This document shows positions 22,305 through 31,052 of a stretch of DNA of 64,000 bases, one piece after another. Each line of letters begins with the position of its first letter. Position 1 is the stretch's first letter. A program made the translations under genes and the position numbers. The stretch is from positions 124,001 to 188,000 of the forward strand of contig NZ_AFQO01000007.1 in assembly GCF_000222025.1 (NCBI RefSeq), written 5' to 3'. The stretch is from Haemophilus haemolyticus M19501 (lineage in GTDB: Bacteria > Pseudomonadota > Gammaproteobacteria > Enterobacterales > Pasteurellaceae). Under the pieces are notes generated by a model. It saw only the letters and a program-made list of their open reading frames with translations, made no database searches and was not told the origin of the DNA.

Positions 22305-22970
22305 ATGATTTTTCTAGAGATAATTAAACGCGAACTTCAAATTGCGATGCGCAAAAATGCGGAAATTTTAAATCCGCTATGGTTCTTTTTGCTTGTGATT
22401 ACCTTGTTTCCGTTGGTTATTGGGCCGGATCCTAAATTACTTTCTCGTATCGCACCAGGTATTGCGTGGGTAGCGGCATTACTTTCAGCATTGCTTTCTT
22501 TTGAACGTTTGTTTCGTGATGATTTTATTGATGGTTCTCTTGAACAATTAATGCTAACTGCACAGTCTTTGCCGATGACGGCTTTGGCTAAAGTCGTTGC
22601 ACATTGGTTGCTCACTGGCTTGCCGCTTATTTTGCTATCACCGATTGCCGCTTTATTGCTTTCTCTTGAGGTCAATATTTGGTGGGCATTGGTTTTGACA
22701 TTGTTACTGGGCACCCCTGTATTGAGTTGTATTGGTGCAATTGGTGTGGCTTTAACGGTGGGATTACGAAAAGGTGGCGTGTTGTTGAGTTTGCTTGTTG
22801 TTCCGTTATTTATTCCTGTTTTAATTTTTGCTTCATCGGTATTGGAGGCTGCAGGATTAAATGTGCCTTATGGGGGACAACTGGCGATTTTAGGTGCCAT
22901 GATGGTTGGCGCTGTAACGCTTTCGCCTTTTGCCATCGCAGCGGCACTTAGAATTAGTTTAGATAATTAA
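22305..22970 (+). CDS. ccmB: Cytochrome c maturation permease CcmB
   Basis: 221 residues, six hydrophobic spans. Membrane partner of CcmA. The N-terminal helix IIKRELQIAMRKNAEILNPL and the segments FRDDFIDGSLEQLML and ALTVGLRKGGVL are typical of CcmB. It follows ccmA by 4 nt. After its stop an uptake signal (22989-22997) lies in the short gap before ccmC. Confidence 0.95.
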   Translation: MIFLEIIKRELQIAMRKNAEILNPLWFFLLVITLFPLVIGPDPKLLSRIAPGIAWVAALLSALLSFERLFRDDFIDGSLEQLMLTAQSLPMTALAKVVAHWLLTGLPLILLSPIAALLLSLEVNIWWALVLTLLLGTPVLSCIGAIGVALTVGLRKGGVLLSLLVVPLFIPVLIFASSVLEAAGLNVPYGGQLAILGAMMVGAVTLSPFAIAAALRISLDN

Positions 22971-23029
22971 TTTCATTCCACCGTATAAAAGTGCGGTGGT
23001 TTTTCTCTTTAATTTTTAAGGATTTTTTT

Positions 23030-23767
23030 ATGTGGAAGTGGCTACATCCTTATGCAAAACCCGAAACTCAATATCGTATTTGCGGTAAATTGAGTCCGTT
23101 ATTTGCATTTTTAACGCTTATTTTACTCGGTGTCGGCATTGTATGGGGCTTAGCATTCGCCCCAGCAGATTACCAACAAGGTAATAGTTTCCGAATTATG
23201 TACGTGCATGTGCCGACAGCGATTTGGTCAATGGGGGTGTACGGTTCAATGGCGATTGCCGCTGTGGTTGCCCTTGTGTGGCAAATTAAGCAAGCTCATC
23301 TAGCAATGATTGCAATGGCGCCAATTGGTGCATTGTTTACTTTTTTATCGCTTGTGACTGGCGCGATTTGGGGTAAACCAATGTGGGGCACTTGGTGGGT
23401 GTGGGATGCTCGCTTAACTGCAGAATTAATTTTATTCTTTCTTTATCTTGGTATTTTAGCGCTTTATTCTGCTTTTTCAGATCGTAATGTAGGGGCAAAA
23501 GCGGCGGGGATTTTATGCATTACAACGGTCGTGATTTTACCGATTATTCATTTTTCTGTGGAATGGTGGAACACGTTACATCAAGGTGCGAGTATCACTA
23601 AACTGGAAAAACCATCCATTGCAATTCCAATGTTGGTTCCATTAATTTTGTGTATCTTCGGTTTTTTAACCTTGTATATTTGGCTTACTTTAGTGCGTTA
23701 TCGCGTGGAATTATTGAAAGAAGATGCGAAACGTCCTTGGGTTAAAGCACTTGCGAATCGTATCTAA
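23030..23767 (+). CDS. ccmC: Haem exporter/transfer protein CcmC
   Basis: 245 residues. Passes haem to CcmE in the periplasm. Six spans and the tryptophan-rich WWD motif GTWWVWDARLTAELILF are present, with conserved histidines in YVHVPTAIWSM and IHFSVEWWNTLHQG. The frame extends upstream to 22991, but the ATG at 23030 with AAGGA 8 nt before it gives the family start MWKWLHPYAKPE. A four-hairpin element separates it from ccmD. Confidence 0.95.
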   Translation: MWKWLHPYAKPETQYRICGKLSPLFAFLTLILLGVGIVWGLAFAPADYQQGNSFRIMYVHVPTAIWSMGVYGSMAIAAVVALVWQIKQAHLAMIAMAPIGALFTFLSLVTGAIWGKPMWGTWWVWDARLTAELILFFLYLGILALYSAFSDRNVGAKAAGILCITTVVILPIIHFSVEWWNTLHQGASITKLEKPSIAIPMLVPLILCIFGFLTLYIWLTLVRYRVELLKEDAKRPWVKALANRI

Positions 23768-23769
23768 TT

Positions 23770-23879
23770 CCGTGGGTAGGTATACCCACGGTTAATATAA
23801 AATGATTCCCCTTTGGGGAACGTTTAATTTACCCTAAAAGGGTAGTACTTTTACTAACCTAGGGTATACCTACCCTAGG
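23770..23879. repeat. Four-hairpin intergenic element, copy 1 (ccmC-ccmD)
   Basis: Four stem-loops in 110 bp. H1 is CCGTGGGTA with TACCCACGG (23770-23791, loop GGTA). H2 is TTCCCC with GGGGAA (23806-23820, loop TTT). H3 is TACCCT with AGGGTA (23830-23844, loop AAA). H4 is CCTAGGGTA with TACCCTAGG (23858-23879, loop TACC). H1 and H4 share the core GGGTAGGTATACCC in opposite orientation, so the element is itself framed by inverted repeats. A second copy lies between ccmF and ccmG with compensatory changes. It resembles the intergenic dyad elements I recall being described in H. influenzae; the identity is not verified. Confidence 0.9.
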
Positions 23880-23900
23880 GTAAAAAATAAGGAATATTTT

Positions 23901-24104
23901 ATGTTTTTCCAAACTTGGAGTGATTTCTTTAATATGGGTGGCTACGGTTTTTACGTATGGTTATCCTATGCAGTAAGTTTAGTGGCAGTTATTGCCTTAA
24001 TTGTTCAAAGTGTAAAACAACGCAATACAGTGTTACAAAATGTATTGCGTGAGCAACAACGCGAAGAACGTTTACAACAAGCAAATAAGGGGAACACACT
24101 ATGA
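23901..24104 (+). CDS. ccmD: Haem exporter subunit CcmD
   Basis: 67 residues. Small membrane protein of the CcmABCD complex, needed for release of holo-CcmE from CcmC. The N-terminal [19 protein letters not shown] is the typical CcmD start and span. The charged C-terminal tail is rich in Arg, Glu and Gln. AAGGAATATTTT precedes the ATG. It overlaps ccmE by four bases (ATGA). Confidence 0.93.
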   Translation: MFFQTWSDFFNMGGYGFYVWLSYAVSLVAVIALIVQSVKQRNTVLQNVLREQQREERLQQANKGNTL

Positions 24105-24622
24105 ATCCAAGACGTAAATCCAGATTTAAATTAGTCATTTTTGTTGTGCTCGGCATTGCTATTGCAAGTGGATTGATGCTGTATGCATTACGTCAAAATA
24201 TCGACTTGTTTTATACGCCATCTGAAGTGATTCAAGGTAAGGATAATAATCCGAATCAAAAACCTGAAGTGGGGCAGCGTATTCGTGTTGGCGGTATGGT
24301 GGTTGAAGGCACGGTAGTGCGTGATCCAAAAAGCTTAAAAGTGCGGTTTGATTTAAATGATATTGGCCCTGCGATCACTGTTGAATATGAAGGCATTTTG
24401 CCAGATCTTTTCCGTGAAGGGCAAGGTATTGTGGCTCAAGGAGTATTAACTCAGCCAACCGTTTTAACCGCAACAGAAGTATTGGCTAAACACGATGAAA
24501 ATTATGTGCCACCAGAATTAGGTGAAAAAATGCAAAAAGTGCATAAACCAATGGGTATTGGTGATGCAGATTTAAAAGGCGAAAGCACACGTGATCGTCA
24601 AGAAAAAGAAGGCGCAAAATGA
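24101..24622 (+). CDS. ccmE: Periplasmic haem chaperone CcmE
   Basis: 173 residues. Binds haem covalently and hands it to CcmF. It has an N-terminal membrane anchor (about 10-30) and an OB-fold periplasmic domain. The haem-binding His131 and Tyr135 lie in [12 protein letters not shown], matching His130/Tyr134 of E. coli. Its start and stop both overlap neighbours by four bases (ATGA), indicating tight coupling. The uptake signal at 24339 is read Lys-Val-Arg. Confidence 0.96.
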   Translation: MNPRRKSRFKLVIFVVLGIAIASGLMLYALRQNIDLFYTPSEVIQGKDNNPNQKPEVGQRIRVGGMVVEGTVVRDPKSLKVRFDLNDIGPAITVEYEGILPDLFREGQGIVAQGVLTQPTVLTATEVLAKHDENYVPPELGEKMQKVHKPMGIGDADLKGESTRDRQEKEGAK

Positions 24623-26565
24623 TTGCTGAATTAGGAAATTATGCGCTGGCTTTAAGTTTAGCCGTATCGCTTATGTTGGCGATTTTCCCTTTGTGGGGGG
24701 CAGAAAAGGGCAATGCACAATTAATGGCATTAGCTCGTCCAATGACTTATGGTTTATTTGCAAGTTTAAGCATCGCTTTTGCTGCGTTATTTTATTTATT
24801 CGCAGTAAATGATTTTAGTGTTCAGTATGTCGTGAATAACTCTAATACGGCTTTACCGATTTATTATCGTTTATCTGCCGTCTGGGGTTCTCATGAAGGT
24901 TCTTTATTGCTGTGGATTTGGTTACTTGCTGTTTGGTCATCTGCCGTTGCTTTATTGAGTAAACATTTACCTCAAGAAGCGGTTGCTCGCGTGCTTGGTA
25001 TTATGGGGATTATTAGCGTCGGTTTTGTGTTGTTCGTCTTGTTCACCTCAAATCCTTTTACGCGTACTTTCCCTGATTTTCCAGTGGACGGAAAAGAGCT
25101 TAATCCAATGTTGCAAGATGTGGGCTTGATTTTCCACCCTCCATTACTTTATATGGGCTATGTTGGTTTTTCGGTGGCATTTGCGTTTGCGATAGCATCC
25201 TTAATGACCGGAAAATTAGATTCAGCTTGGGCGCGTTGGTCACGTCCTTGGACGCTTGCTGCTTGGGTGTTTTTAACTTTAGGTATCGTACTCGGTTCTT
25301 GGTGGGCTTATTATGAGCTGGGCTGGGGGGGCTGGTGGTTCTGGGATCCAGTAGAAAACTCATCGTTTATGCCGTGGCTTGCTGGTACTGCATTGATTCA
25401 CTCTCTTTCTGTGACAGAAAAACGTGGTTCTTTTAAAGCTTGGACGGTATTACTTGCGATTTTAGCCTTTTCACTTTGTCTGCTCGGCACGTTCTTAGTT
25501 CGTTCTGGTATCTTAGTTTCAGTTCACGCATTTGCATCGGATCCAACTCGTGGTTTGTATATTTTGGCTTACCTCGTTGTGGTAATTGGTGGTTCGCTTG
25601 CGCTCTATGCGTATAAAGGCAGTCAAATTCGCTCTCGTGATAATGCAGAACGCTATTCACGCGAAAGTATGTTGTTATTAAATAATATTTTCTTAATGAC
25701 CGCACTTTGCGTTGTCTTCTTAGGAACGTTGTTACCACTCGTTCACAAACAACTTGGTTTGGGTTCTATTTCTATTGGAGCGCCATTCTTTGATCAAATG
25801 TTCTTAATTATTATGACACCATTTGCATTATTACTTGGTATTGGACCTTTGGTGAAATGGCGTAGAGATCAATTTTCTGCAATTCGTACGCCTGTTGTTA
25901 TCAGCGTATTTGTTATGGTGATTGCGGGTTTTGCGTTACCTTACTTCTTGCAAGATAAAATTACCGTGAGTTCCGTGCTTGGCTCAATGATGACCGTGAT
26001 TATCGCGTTACTTGCGCTTTATGAATTGCAACAACGTGCGACACATCGAGAATCATTCTTTGTGGGCGTACGAAAACTATCTCGTTCTCATTGGGGAATG
26101 ATGTTAGCTCACTTAGGTGTAGCAATGACCGTATGGGGAATTGCGTTTAGCCAAAACTTTAGCGTAGAGCGTGATGTTCGAATGAAAGTCGGCGAAAGTG
26201 CACAAATTGGTCGTTACGATTTTAAATTCGCCGGAGTGACGGATGCGAATGGTCCAAATTATGTTGGTGGAAAAGCGCAAATTGATATTTCGAAAGATGG
26301 GCAACCAGAGGCAAGTTTATTTGCAGAAAAACGTTTTTACACAGTAAGTCGGATGTCTATGACGGAAGCCGCCATTGCTGGTGGTTTAACTCGTGACCTT
26401 TATGTGGCACTTGGTGAAAAACTTGAGGACAATTCTTGGGCGTTACGCTTATATTACAAGCCATTTATTCGCTGGATTTGGATTGGTGGCTTGTTTATGG
26501 CGTTAGGTGGATTGTTGTGTATGTTCGATCGACGCTATCGGTTTAATGCGTTGTTGAAAAAATAA
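24619..26565 (+). CDS. ccmF: Haem lyase subunit CcmF
   Basis: 648 residues, about 15 spans. Core of the CcmFGH ligation complex that attaches haem to apocytochrome c. The WWD motif [16 protein letters not shown] and the four conserved histidines are present (for example [27 protein letters not shown]). The WWD motif is encoded through a run of seven G (25325-25331). It overlaps ccmE by four bases. A second four-hairpin element follows before ccmG. Confidence 0.96.
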   Translation: MIAELGNYALALSLAVSLMLAIFPLWGAEKGNAQLMALARPMTYGLFASLSIAFAALFYLFAVNDFSVQYVVNNSNTALPIYYRLSAVWGSHEGSLLLWIWLLAVWSSAVALLSKHLPQEAVARVLGIMGIISVGFVLFVLFTSNPFTRTFPDFPVDGKELNPMLQDVGLIFHPPLLYMGYVGFSVAFAFAIASLMTGKLDSAWARWSRPWTLAAWVFLTLGIVLGSWWAYYELGWGGWWFWDPVENSSFMPWLAGTALIHSLSVTEKRGSFKAWTVLLAILAFSLCLLGTFLVRSGILVSVHAFASDPTRGLYILAYLVVVIGGSLALYAYKGSQIRSRDNAERYSRESMLLLNNIFLMTALCVVFLGTLLPLVHKQLGLGSISIGAPFFDQMFLIIMTPFALLLGIGPLVKWRRDQFSAIRTPVVISVFVMVIAGFALPYFLQDKITVSSVLGSMMTVIIALLALYELQQRATHRESFFVGVRKLSRSHWGMMLAHLGVAMTVWGIAFSQNFSVERDVRMKVGESAQIGRYDFKFAGVTDANGPNYVGGKAQIDISKDGQPEASLFAEKRFYTVSRMSMTEAAIAGGLTRDLYVALGEKLEDNSWALRLYYKPFIRWIWIGGLFMALGGLLCMFDRRYRFNALLKK

Positions 26566-26573
26566 TTTATACT

Positions 26574-26683
26574 GCCGTGGGTAGGTATACCCACGGCTAA
26601 TTAAAATGCTTCTCCTTTGGAGAATTTCAACTAGCCTCAAAGAGGCTACACTTTTACTAGCCTAGGGTATACTTACCCTAGGC
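26574..26683. repeat. Four-hairpin intergenic element, copy 2 (ccmF-ccmG)
   Basis: Same order as copy 1. H1 is identical (26575-26596) plus an outer G-C pair. H2 is TTCTCC with GGAGAA (26610-26624). H3 is TAGCCTC with GAGGCTA (26632-26648). H4 is CCTAGGGTA with TACCCTAGG (26661-26682), loop TACT, plus an outer G-C pair. H2 and H3 differ from copy 1 by changes on both sides of the stem, so pairing is kept while sequence drifts. An uptake signal (26694-26702) follows immediately. Confidence 0.9.
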
Positions 26684-26707
26684 ACCAATTTTAAAGTGCG
26701 GTAAAAA

Positions 26708-27253
26708 ATGAAAAAAAAATTACTCGTTCCTCTTATTCTCTTTTTATCGATAACAATTGCCTTTTTAGTGCAATTAAAACGCAATGCGCAAGGTGAAGAT
26801 ATTAAAGCATTAGAGTCTGCTTTGGTTGGAAAGCCTGTGCCAGCAAAAAATTTAACGGAGCTTTTTGAAAATAAAGCTTACACGAATGAATTGTTTCAAC
26901 AAGGTAAGCCCGTTTTGCTTAACGTATGGGCGACTTGGTGTCCGACTTGTTATGCCGAACATCAATATTTAAATAAACTTGCTAAAGATGGTGTGCGAAT
27001 TATCGGTTTAGATTATAAAGATGAATCACCTAAAGCAATGAAGTGGTTAAAAGATCTTGGTAATCCTTATCAAGTTGTTTTAAAAGATGAAAAGGGTTCT
27101 TTCGGTTTGGATTTAGGGGTATATGGTGCGCCAGAAACGTTCATTGTAGATGGAAAAGGCGTGATTCATTATCGTTATGCCGGTGATGTAAACGAGAAAG
27201 TTTGGACTCAGACTTTAAAACCAATTTATGACAAACTTTCGGAGCAACAATAA
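26708..27253 (+). CDS. ccmG: Thiol:disulfide interchange protein CcmG/DsbE
   Basis: 181 residues. Membrane-tethered periplasmic thioredoxin that keeps apocytochrome CXXCH thiols reduced. It has an N-terminal anchor (about 5-23). The active site CPTC is at 78-81 in WATWCPTCYAEHQYL, and the cis-proline region is YGAPETFIVDG. The coding region begins with a run of nine A after ATG. No conventional Shine-Dalgarno is seen; an uptake signal sits 5 nt before the ATG instead. The stop shares a base with the ccmH start. Confidence 0.95.
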   Translation: MKKKLLVPLILFLSITIAFLVQLKRNAQGEDIKALESALVGKPVPAKNLTELFENKAYTNELFQQGKPVLLNVWATWCPTCYAEHQYLNKLAKDGVRIIGLDYKDESPKAMKWLKDLGNPYQVVLKDEKGSFGLDLGVYGAPETFIVDGKGVIHYRYAGDVNEKVWTQTLKPIYDKLSEQQ

Positions 27254-27714
27254 TGAAAAAAATATGGCTATTTTTGACCGCACTTTTGTTTAGCTCAGTG
27301 GCGTTTTCAGCCATTGATGCACTTAACTTTACTTCTCCACAGCAAGAGAGTGATTACCATCAATTAACACAATCTTTGCGCTGCCCTCAATGTCAAAATA
27401 ACAATATTGCGGATTCCAACGCGACTATCGCAGTGGATATGCGTGGCAAAGTATTTGAGCTTTTACAAGAAGGCAAATCGAAAAATGACGTAGTGAATTA
27501 TATGGTTGCACGTTACGGCAATTTTGTAACTTACGATCCGCCTATGACAGCGAGCACATTAGTGCTATGGATTGCGCCATTATTGCTTGTGTTGTTAGGC
27601 GTGGTATTTTTATTAAGACGTAAACCAAAAGCTCAAAGTGCGGTGAAATCCCAAGATGTTTTAACTGATGAAGATAATGCGCGTTTGGCAGAATTATTAA
27701 ACAAGGATAAATAG
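27253..27714 (+). CDS. ccmH: Cytochrome c maturation protein CcmH (short form)
   Basis: 153 residues. Apocytochrome thiol-handling subunit of the haem lyase complex. It has a signal peptide (MKKIWLFLTALLFSSVAFS), the LRCPQCQ redox motif (Cys44 and Cys47) and a C-terminal membrane span near residue 100-118. In E. coli this domain is fused to a TPR domain; here the TPR part is a separate gene (ccmI). The uptake signal at 27277 encodes Thr-Ala-Leu in the signal peptide, and another at 27636 is read Ser-Ala-Val. Confidence 0.95.
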   Translation: MKKIWLFLTALLFSSVAFSAIDALNFTSPQQESDYHQLTQSLRCPQCQNNNIADSNATIAVDMRGKVFELLQEGKSKNDVVNYMVARYGNFVTYDPPMTASTLVLWIAPLLLVLLGVVFLLRRKPKAQSAVKSQDVLTDEDNARLAELLNKDK

Positions 27715-28632
27715 ATGAATTTTGCATTAATTTTTATATTAACCACTTTAGTTGTTGCGTTAATTTGTTTTTATCCTTTATTGCGTCAATTCAAAGCGAA
27801 ACATGGGCAAAAACGTGATGATTTAAATAAGGCGTTATATTTCTCACGCTTGGAAGAAATTGAGCAAGATAATTCCCAAGGTTTAGTTGAAAATGTTGAG
27901 CAACTCAAACAAGAATTACAGAAAACCTTACTTGATGATGTGCCGAGCAAGGTTCAAGAGAATGTGGATTATTCTGGCAAATCTTATGGAAAAGTGTGGT
28001 TTGTGTCTGGCGTGTTGGCGCTAGGAATTATCGCGGGCTCTTCTTATTTTATGGTTGGTTCTTGGCAAGCCGAATCGATGTTAGAGCAAACTTATGCGAA
28101 ATTGCCCTATTTCTTTGACCGAATGAAAGATGAAGATAAAAATCCATTTTCTGATGCAGAAATGCAGCAATTTTCTACCGCACTTCGAATTGATTTGCAG
28201 AAAAATCCAACTGATGCAAAGAAATGGTGGATGCTCGGTCAAATTGGGATGAATTTAGGTGATGCACGTTTGGCATTCGATAGCTATCAAAAAGCTAACA
28301 AACTTGAACCAGATAATGTGCAATATAAATTAGGCTATGCTCGCATATTGATGTTTTCTGAAGATGCGACTGATAAACTTAAAGGTGGCAATTTATTGAG
28401 AGAAGTGATTCGTCAAGATCACACTAACATAGAAGCGTTAAGTCTGCTCGCATTCCGTTATTTTGAAACGGAAGATTATAAAATGGCGGCAGTGACTTGG
28501 GCGATGATGCTACGCTTAATGCCGAAAGATGATGAGCGTGTTCCACTAATTGAAAAAAGTATTCGTGCCGCGCGTGATGCTTTAGAAGCTCAAAATGAAG
28601 AAAAATCAAAAAGTATTACGCCTGAAAAATAA
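27715..28632 (+). CDS. ccmI: Cytochrome c maturation TPR protein CcmI
   Basis: 305 residues. Two N-terminal membrane spans (about 2-20 and 96-114) flank a cytoplasmic helical loop. A periplasmic TPR domain follows (WWMLGQIGMNLGDARLAFDSYQ and following). It presents apocytochrome c to the lyase. It starts directly after the ccmH stop (TAG-ATG) and closes the ccm cluster. The uptake signal at 28177 is read Thr-Ala-Leu. I see no clear terminator in the 107 bp after it. Confidence 0.92.
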   Translation: MNFALIFILTTLVVALICFYPLLRQFKAKHGQKRDDLNKALYFSRLEEIEQDNSQGLVENVEQLKQELQKTLLDDVPSKVQENVDYSGKSYGKVWFVSGVLALGIIAGSSYFMVGSWQAESMLEQTYAKLPYFFDRMKDEDKNPFSDAEMQQFSTALRIDLQKNPTDAKKWWMLGQIGMNLGDARLAFDSYQKANKLEPDNVQYKLGYARILMFSEDATDKLKGGNLLREVIRQDHTNIEALSLLAFRYFETEDYKMAAVTWAMMLRLMPKDDERVPLIEKSIRAARDALEAQNEEKSKSITPEK

Positions 28633-28739
28633 CCTAGTATCATATAAGTCTTTTTGATATAGTTCAGTAATACTATTAATTGGCAAATAGCTATTTTAAT
28701 ATTAGAAATTACTTTAAAGAACGTTAAGGAGAACTGGAG

Positions 28740-29270
28740 ATGAATTACAAAAATTGTACTTCTTTTTCTTTATTTTGTAGCATGCTGGTTAGTTTATTTA
28801 TACCGCATTTATCTAATGCTAAAGACATATCTAGTTCAGTAACTTATGTTGATGAAAAAGATAAGAAAGCCTTTAGCTCTGATATATCAAGTAATGATAC
28901 TCAGAAATTGGGTCAAAGCATTGAGTTGAAAGTTTATAAAATTGATGAGATGAGCTCATCTGAAACTATTTACGAATCTCCAGCTGGTATTTGTCAAGGA
29001 TTTAAAGTGAAAAGAGGTGTGGATTATACAAATTCAACCCACAATTATCTTTCGCCAAATGATAAAAGTGAATATTACGGTAGTGTAACGGGGGCGACGA
29101 TTTATAATCAAAAAGATCCTCAAAATTTAAGTTATGTGCCAGTTTATTTAATTACAGATAAAGATGTGTCTAAGCGTATTCAATCACAAGAAAATAAAAA
29201 ACTAAAGGAAAAAGCAGCTAATTATGTATCAGAAGGTAGAGCAGTATTAACTGACGTAATTTGTAAATAG
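28740..29270 (+). CDS. Secreted protein of unknown function
   Basis: 176 residues; family not recognised. An N-terminal hydrophobic stretch (TSFSLFCSMLVSLFIPHLS) with a likely cleavage near SNA points to the periplasm. The mature part is rich in Ser, Asp and Lys. It has only two mature cysteines, Cys85 and the next-to-last residue Cys175, which could form one disulfide. A strong GGAGAACTGGAG precedes the ATG. The next gene, a lipoprotein, follows after 11 nt, so they look like a pair. Unlike its neighbours it contains no uptake signal and is more AT-rich. Confidence 0.65.
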   Translation: MNYKNCTSFSLFCSMLVSLFIPHLSNAKDISSSVTYVDEKDKKAFSSDISSNDTQKLGQSIELKVYKIDEMSSSETIYESPAGICQGFKVKRGVDYTNSTHNYLSPNDKSEYYGSVTGATIYNQKDPQNLSYVPVYLITDKDVSKRIQSQENKKLKEKAANYVSEGRAVLTDVICK

Positions 29271-29281
29271 GATCATATTAA

Positions 29282-29581
29282 ATGAGAAAAATAGTTTTTG
29301 TTAGTTGTGTAATTTTAGGTTTAGCAGCATGTTCATCTCAACCAGAACAAACTGGTGGCGGTGTTTATGATATGAAGGCTGTGCAAGAGTATAATGCTCG
29401 TGTAACAAGTGGTAATACGGTTACTCAGGCTCAGAAAGATAAAGTGGCAAGTCAAGTTGATACTAACTTAAAATTGAATGCGAGCGATAATAAGGTTAAA
29501 ACTCGAGTGAGAAGTTCGCTACCGGTTATTCCTGTAGTCCCAAGTGTCGGGTATCATTATAATTACCATTATTTTAGATAG
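29282..29581 (+). CDS. Small lipoprotein of unknown function
   Basis: 99 residues. The lipobox is LAAC (Cys17) after MRKIVFVSCVILG. The mature protein is short, polar and ends in an unusual aromatic tail (PSVGYHYNYHYFR). I do not recognise the family. It is paired with the secreted protein upstream (11-nt gap) and closed by a strong bidirectional terminator. The Tyr/His-rich end might bind a metal or carbohydrate, but that is only speculation. Confidence 0.65.
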   Translation: MRKIVFVSCVILGLAACSSQPEQTGGGVYDMKAVQEYNARVTSGNTVTQAQKDKVASQVDTNLKLNASDNKVKTRVRSSLPVIPVVPSVGYHYNYHYFR

Positions 29582-29582
29582 A

Positions 29583-29617
29583 AAAACTAAAGCCTTGATT
29601 ATCAAGGCTTTAGTTTT
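29583..29617. terminator. Bidirectional terminator, lipoprotein gene / sdaA
   Basis: A perfect 16-bp stem, AAAACTAAAGCCTTGA (29583-29598) with its complement at 29602-29617, loop TTA. A/T runs at both sides let it serve both converging genes. Confidence 0.92.
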
Positions 29618-29649
29618 ATATACGATAAATTGAATTGAAATTTTTGTAT

Positions 29650-31017
29650 TTAAGTACAAACAATCTTAACTGCAAGTCCGCCTTGAGATGTTTCGCGATA
29701 CTTAGCGTTCATGTCTTTGCCTGTTTCGTACATGGTTTCAATCACTTTATCCAAGGTTACTCTTGGATTAGTGGTACGGCGTAAAGCCATGCGTGATGCA
29801 TTGATTGCTTTAACTGAAGCAATAGCATTGCGTTCGATACAAGGTACTTGAACTTGACCGCCGACAGGGTCGCAAGTTAATCCTAAGTTATGCTCCATTG
29901 CAATCTCAGCTGCGATGCATACTTGCAGTGGATTACCACCCAAAATTTCAGCCAGTCCCGCAGCAGCCATTGAACAGGCTACACCCACTTCACCTTGGCA
30001 ACCCACTTCTGCGCCAGAAATCGAAGCATTCATTTTATAAAGTGAACCAATCATCCCTGCTGCTAATAAATAGCGTTCAATGATTTCATGTGTTAATGGC
30101 GAGATGAATTTTTCGTAGTAAGCTAATACCGCTGGAATAATCCCGCACGCACCGTTAGTTGGTGCCGTAACCACGCGCCCACCCGCTGCATTTTCTTCAT
30201 TGACAGCAAGCGCAAACATATTGACCCAGTCGATCACACGCATTGGATCGTTAGATAAATTGGTATTTGCTTGCAACATACGATAAAGAGATGCTGCACG
30301 ACGTGGCACTCGTAATGGCCCAGGTAAAATCCCTTCAGTGTGAATACCGTGTTCGATACAAGCTTGCATCGTCTTCCAGACATTCTCTAAATGAGTACTA
30401 ACAGCTTCTTTGCCATGCAAGGCAACTTCATTTTCTAACATCACAGTGGAAAGCATTAAGCCGTTATCACTGCAATGTTTCAAAATATCTTCGGCATTTT
30501 TGTAAGGATAAGGCACTTGGACTGTGGTTTTTTCTTCTTTGCCAAAATGGGCTTCATCGACAATAAAACCACCACCGATCGAATAGTAGGTTTGGCGATA
30601 AAGCTCTGTGCGATTTTCATCAAGAGCGGTAATTGTCATGCCATTTTCGTGCAATTTTAAAAAAGTGCGGTGGAAAATGAGATTATTTTCAAAATCAAAT
30701 TTTACTGTCTTTTGACCAACATTAATTGGTAAAAGCGCAGTTTGTTTCACTTTCTCGATGAAACCTGAAATCATATCGATATCCACATTATGTGGTAAAT
30801 AACCCGCTAACCCCATGATGATGGCAATATCTGTACTGTGACCTCTCCCAGTCATCGAAAGAGAACCATAAACATCCACATGAATTTCAGCCGTTTGTTC
30901 AAACTGATTTCGTTCAATTAAGTCGTCTATAAATTGTTTGCCGGCTTTCATCGGGCCGACAGTGTGGGAACTGGATGGTCCAATTCCCACTTTAAACATA
31001 TCAAATACGCTAATCAT
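29650..31017 (-). CDS. sdaA: L-serine dehydratase (4Fe-4S)
   Basis: 455 residues. Deaminates L-serine to pyruvate and ammonia. The N-terminal beta domain starts [19 protein letters not shown]. The alpha domain carries the cluster cysteines in [28 protein letters not shown] and [10 protein letters not shown]. Length matches the E. coli single-chain enzymes. It lies 35 nt after sdaC on the same strand, so serine uptake and breakdown are co-expressed. An uptake signal (30663) is read His-Arg-Thr-Phe. Confidence 0.96.
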   Translation of the reverse strand: MISVFDMFKVGIGPSSSHTVGPMKAGKQFIDDLIERNQFEQTAEIHVDVYGSLSMTGRGHSTDIAIIMGLAGYLPHNVDIDMISGFIEKVKQTALLPINVGQKTVKFDFENNLIFHRTFLKLHENGMTITALDENRTELYRQTYYSIGGGFIVDEAHFGKEEKTTVQVPYPYKNAEDILKHCSDNGLMLSTVMLENEVALHGKEAVSTHLENVWKTMQACIEHGIHTEGILPGPLRVPRRAASLYRMLQANTNLSNDPMRVIDWVNMFALAVNEENAAGGRVVTAPTNGACGIIPAVLAYYEKFISPLTHEIIERYLLAAGMIGSLYKMNASISGAEVGCQGEVGVACSMAAAGLAEILGGNPLQVCIAAEIAMEHNLGLTCDPVGGQVQVPCIERNAIASVKAINASRMALRRTTNPRVTLDKVIETMYETGKDMNAKYRETSQGGLAVKIVCT

Positions 31018-31052
31018 AAATTTCTCAAAATTCGCTAAACTTTAAAGGGCGC

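Noticed and set aside
22337-22714. 125-codon reading frame on the minus strand
   Set aside because: Antisense to ccmB, whose family motifs are clear. Shadow frame.
23770-26683. CRISPR array or tandem repeat
   Set aside because: Only two copies 2.8 kb apart, each composed of different hairpins; no regular repeat-spacer pattern.
26711-26719. A-run at the start of ccmG as a frameshift or phase-variation site
   Set aside because: AAA-rich codons are normal after start codons in this genome and the frame is intact; no length variation can be judged from one sequence.
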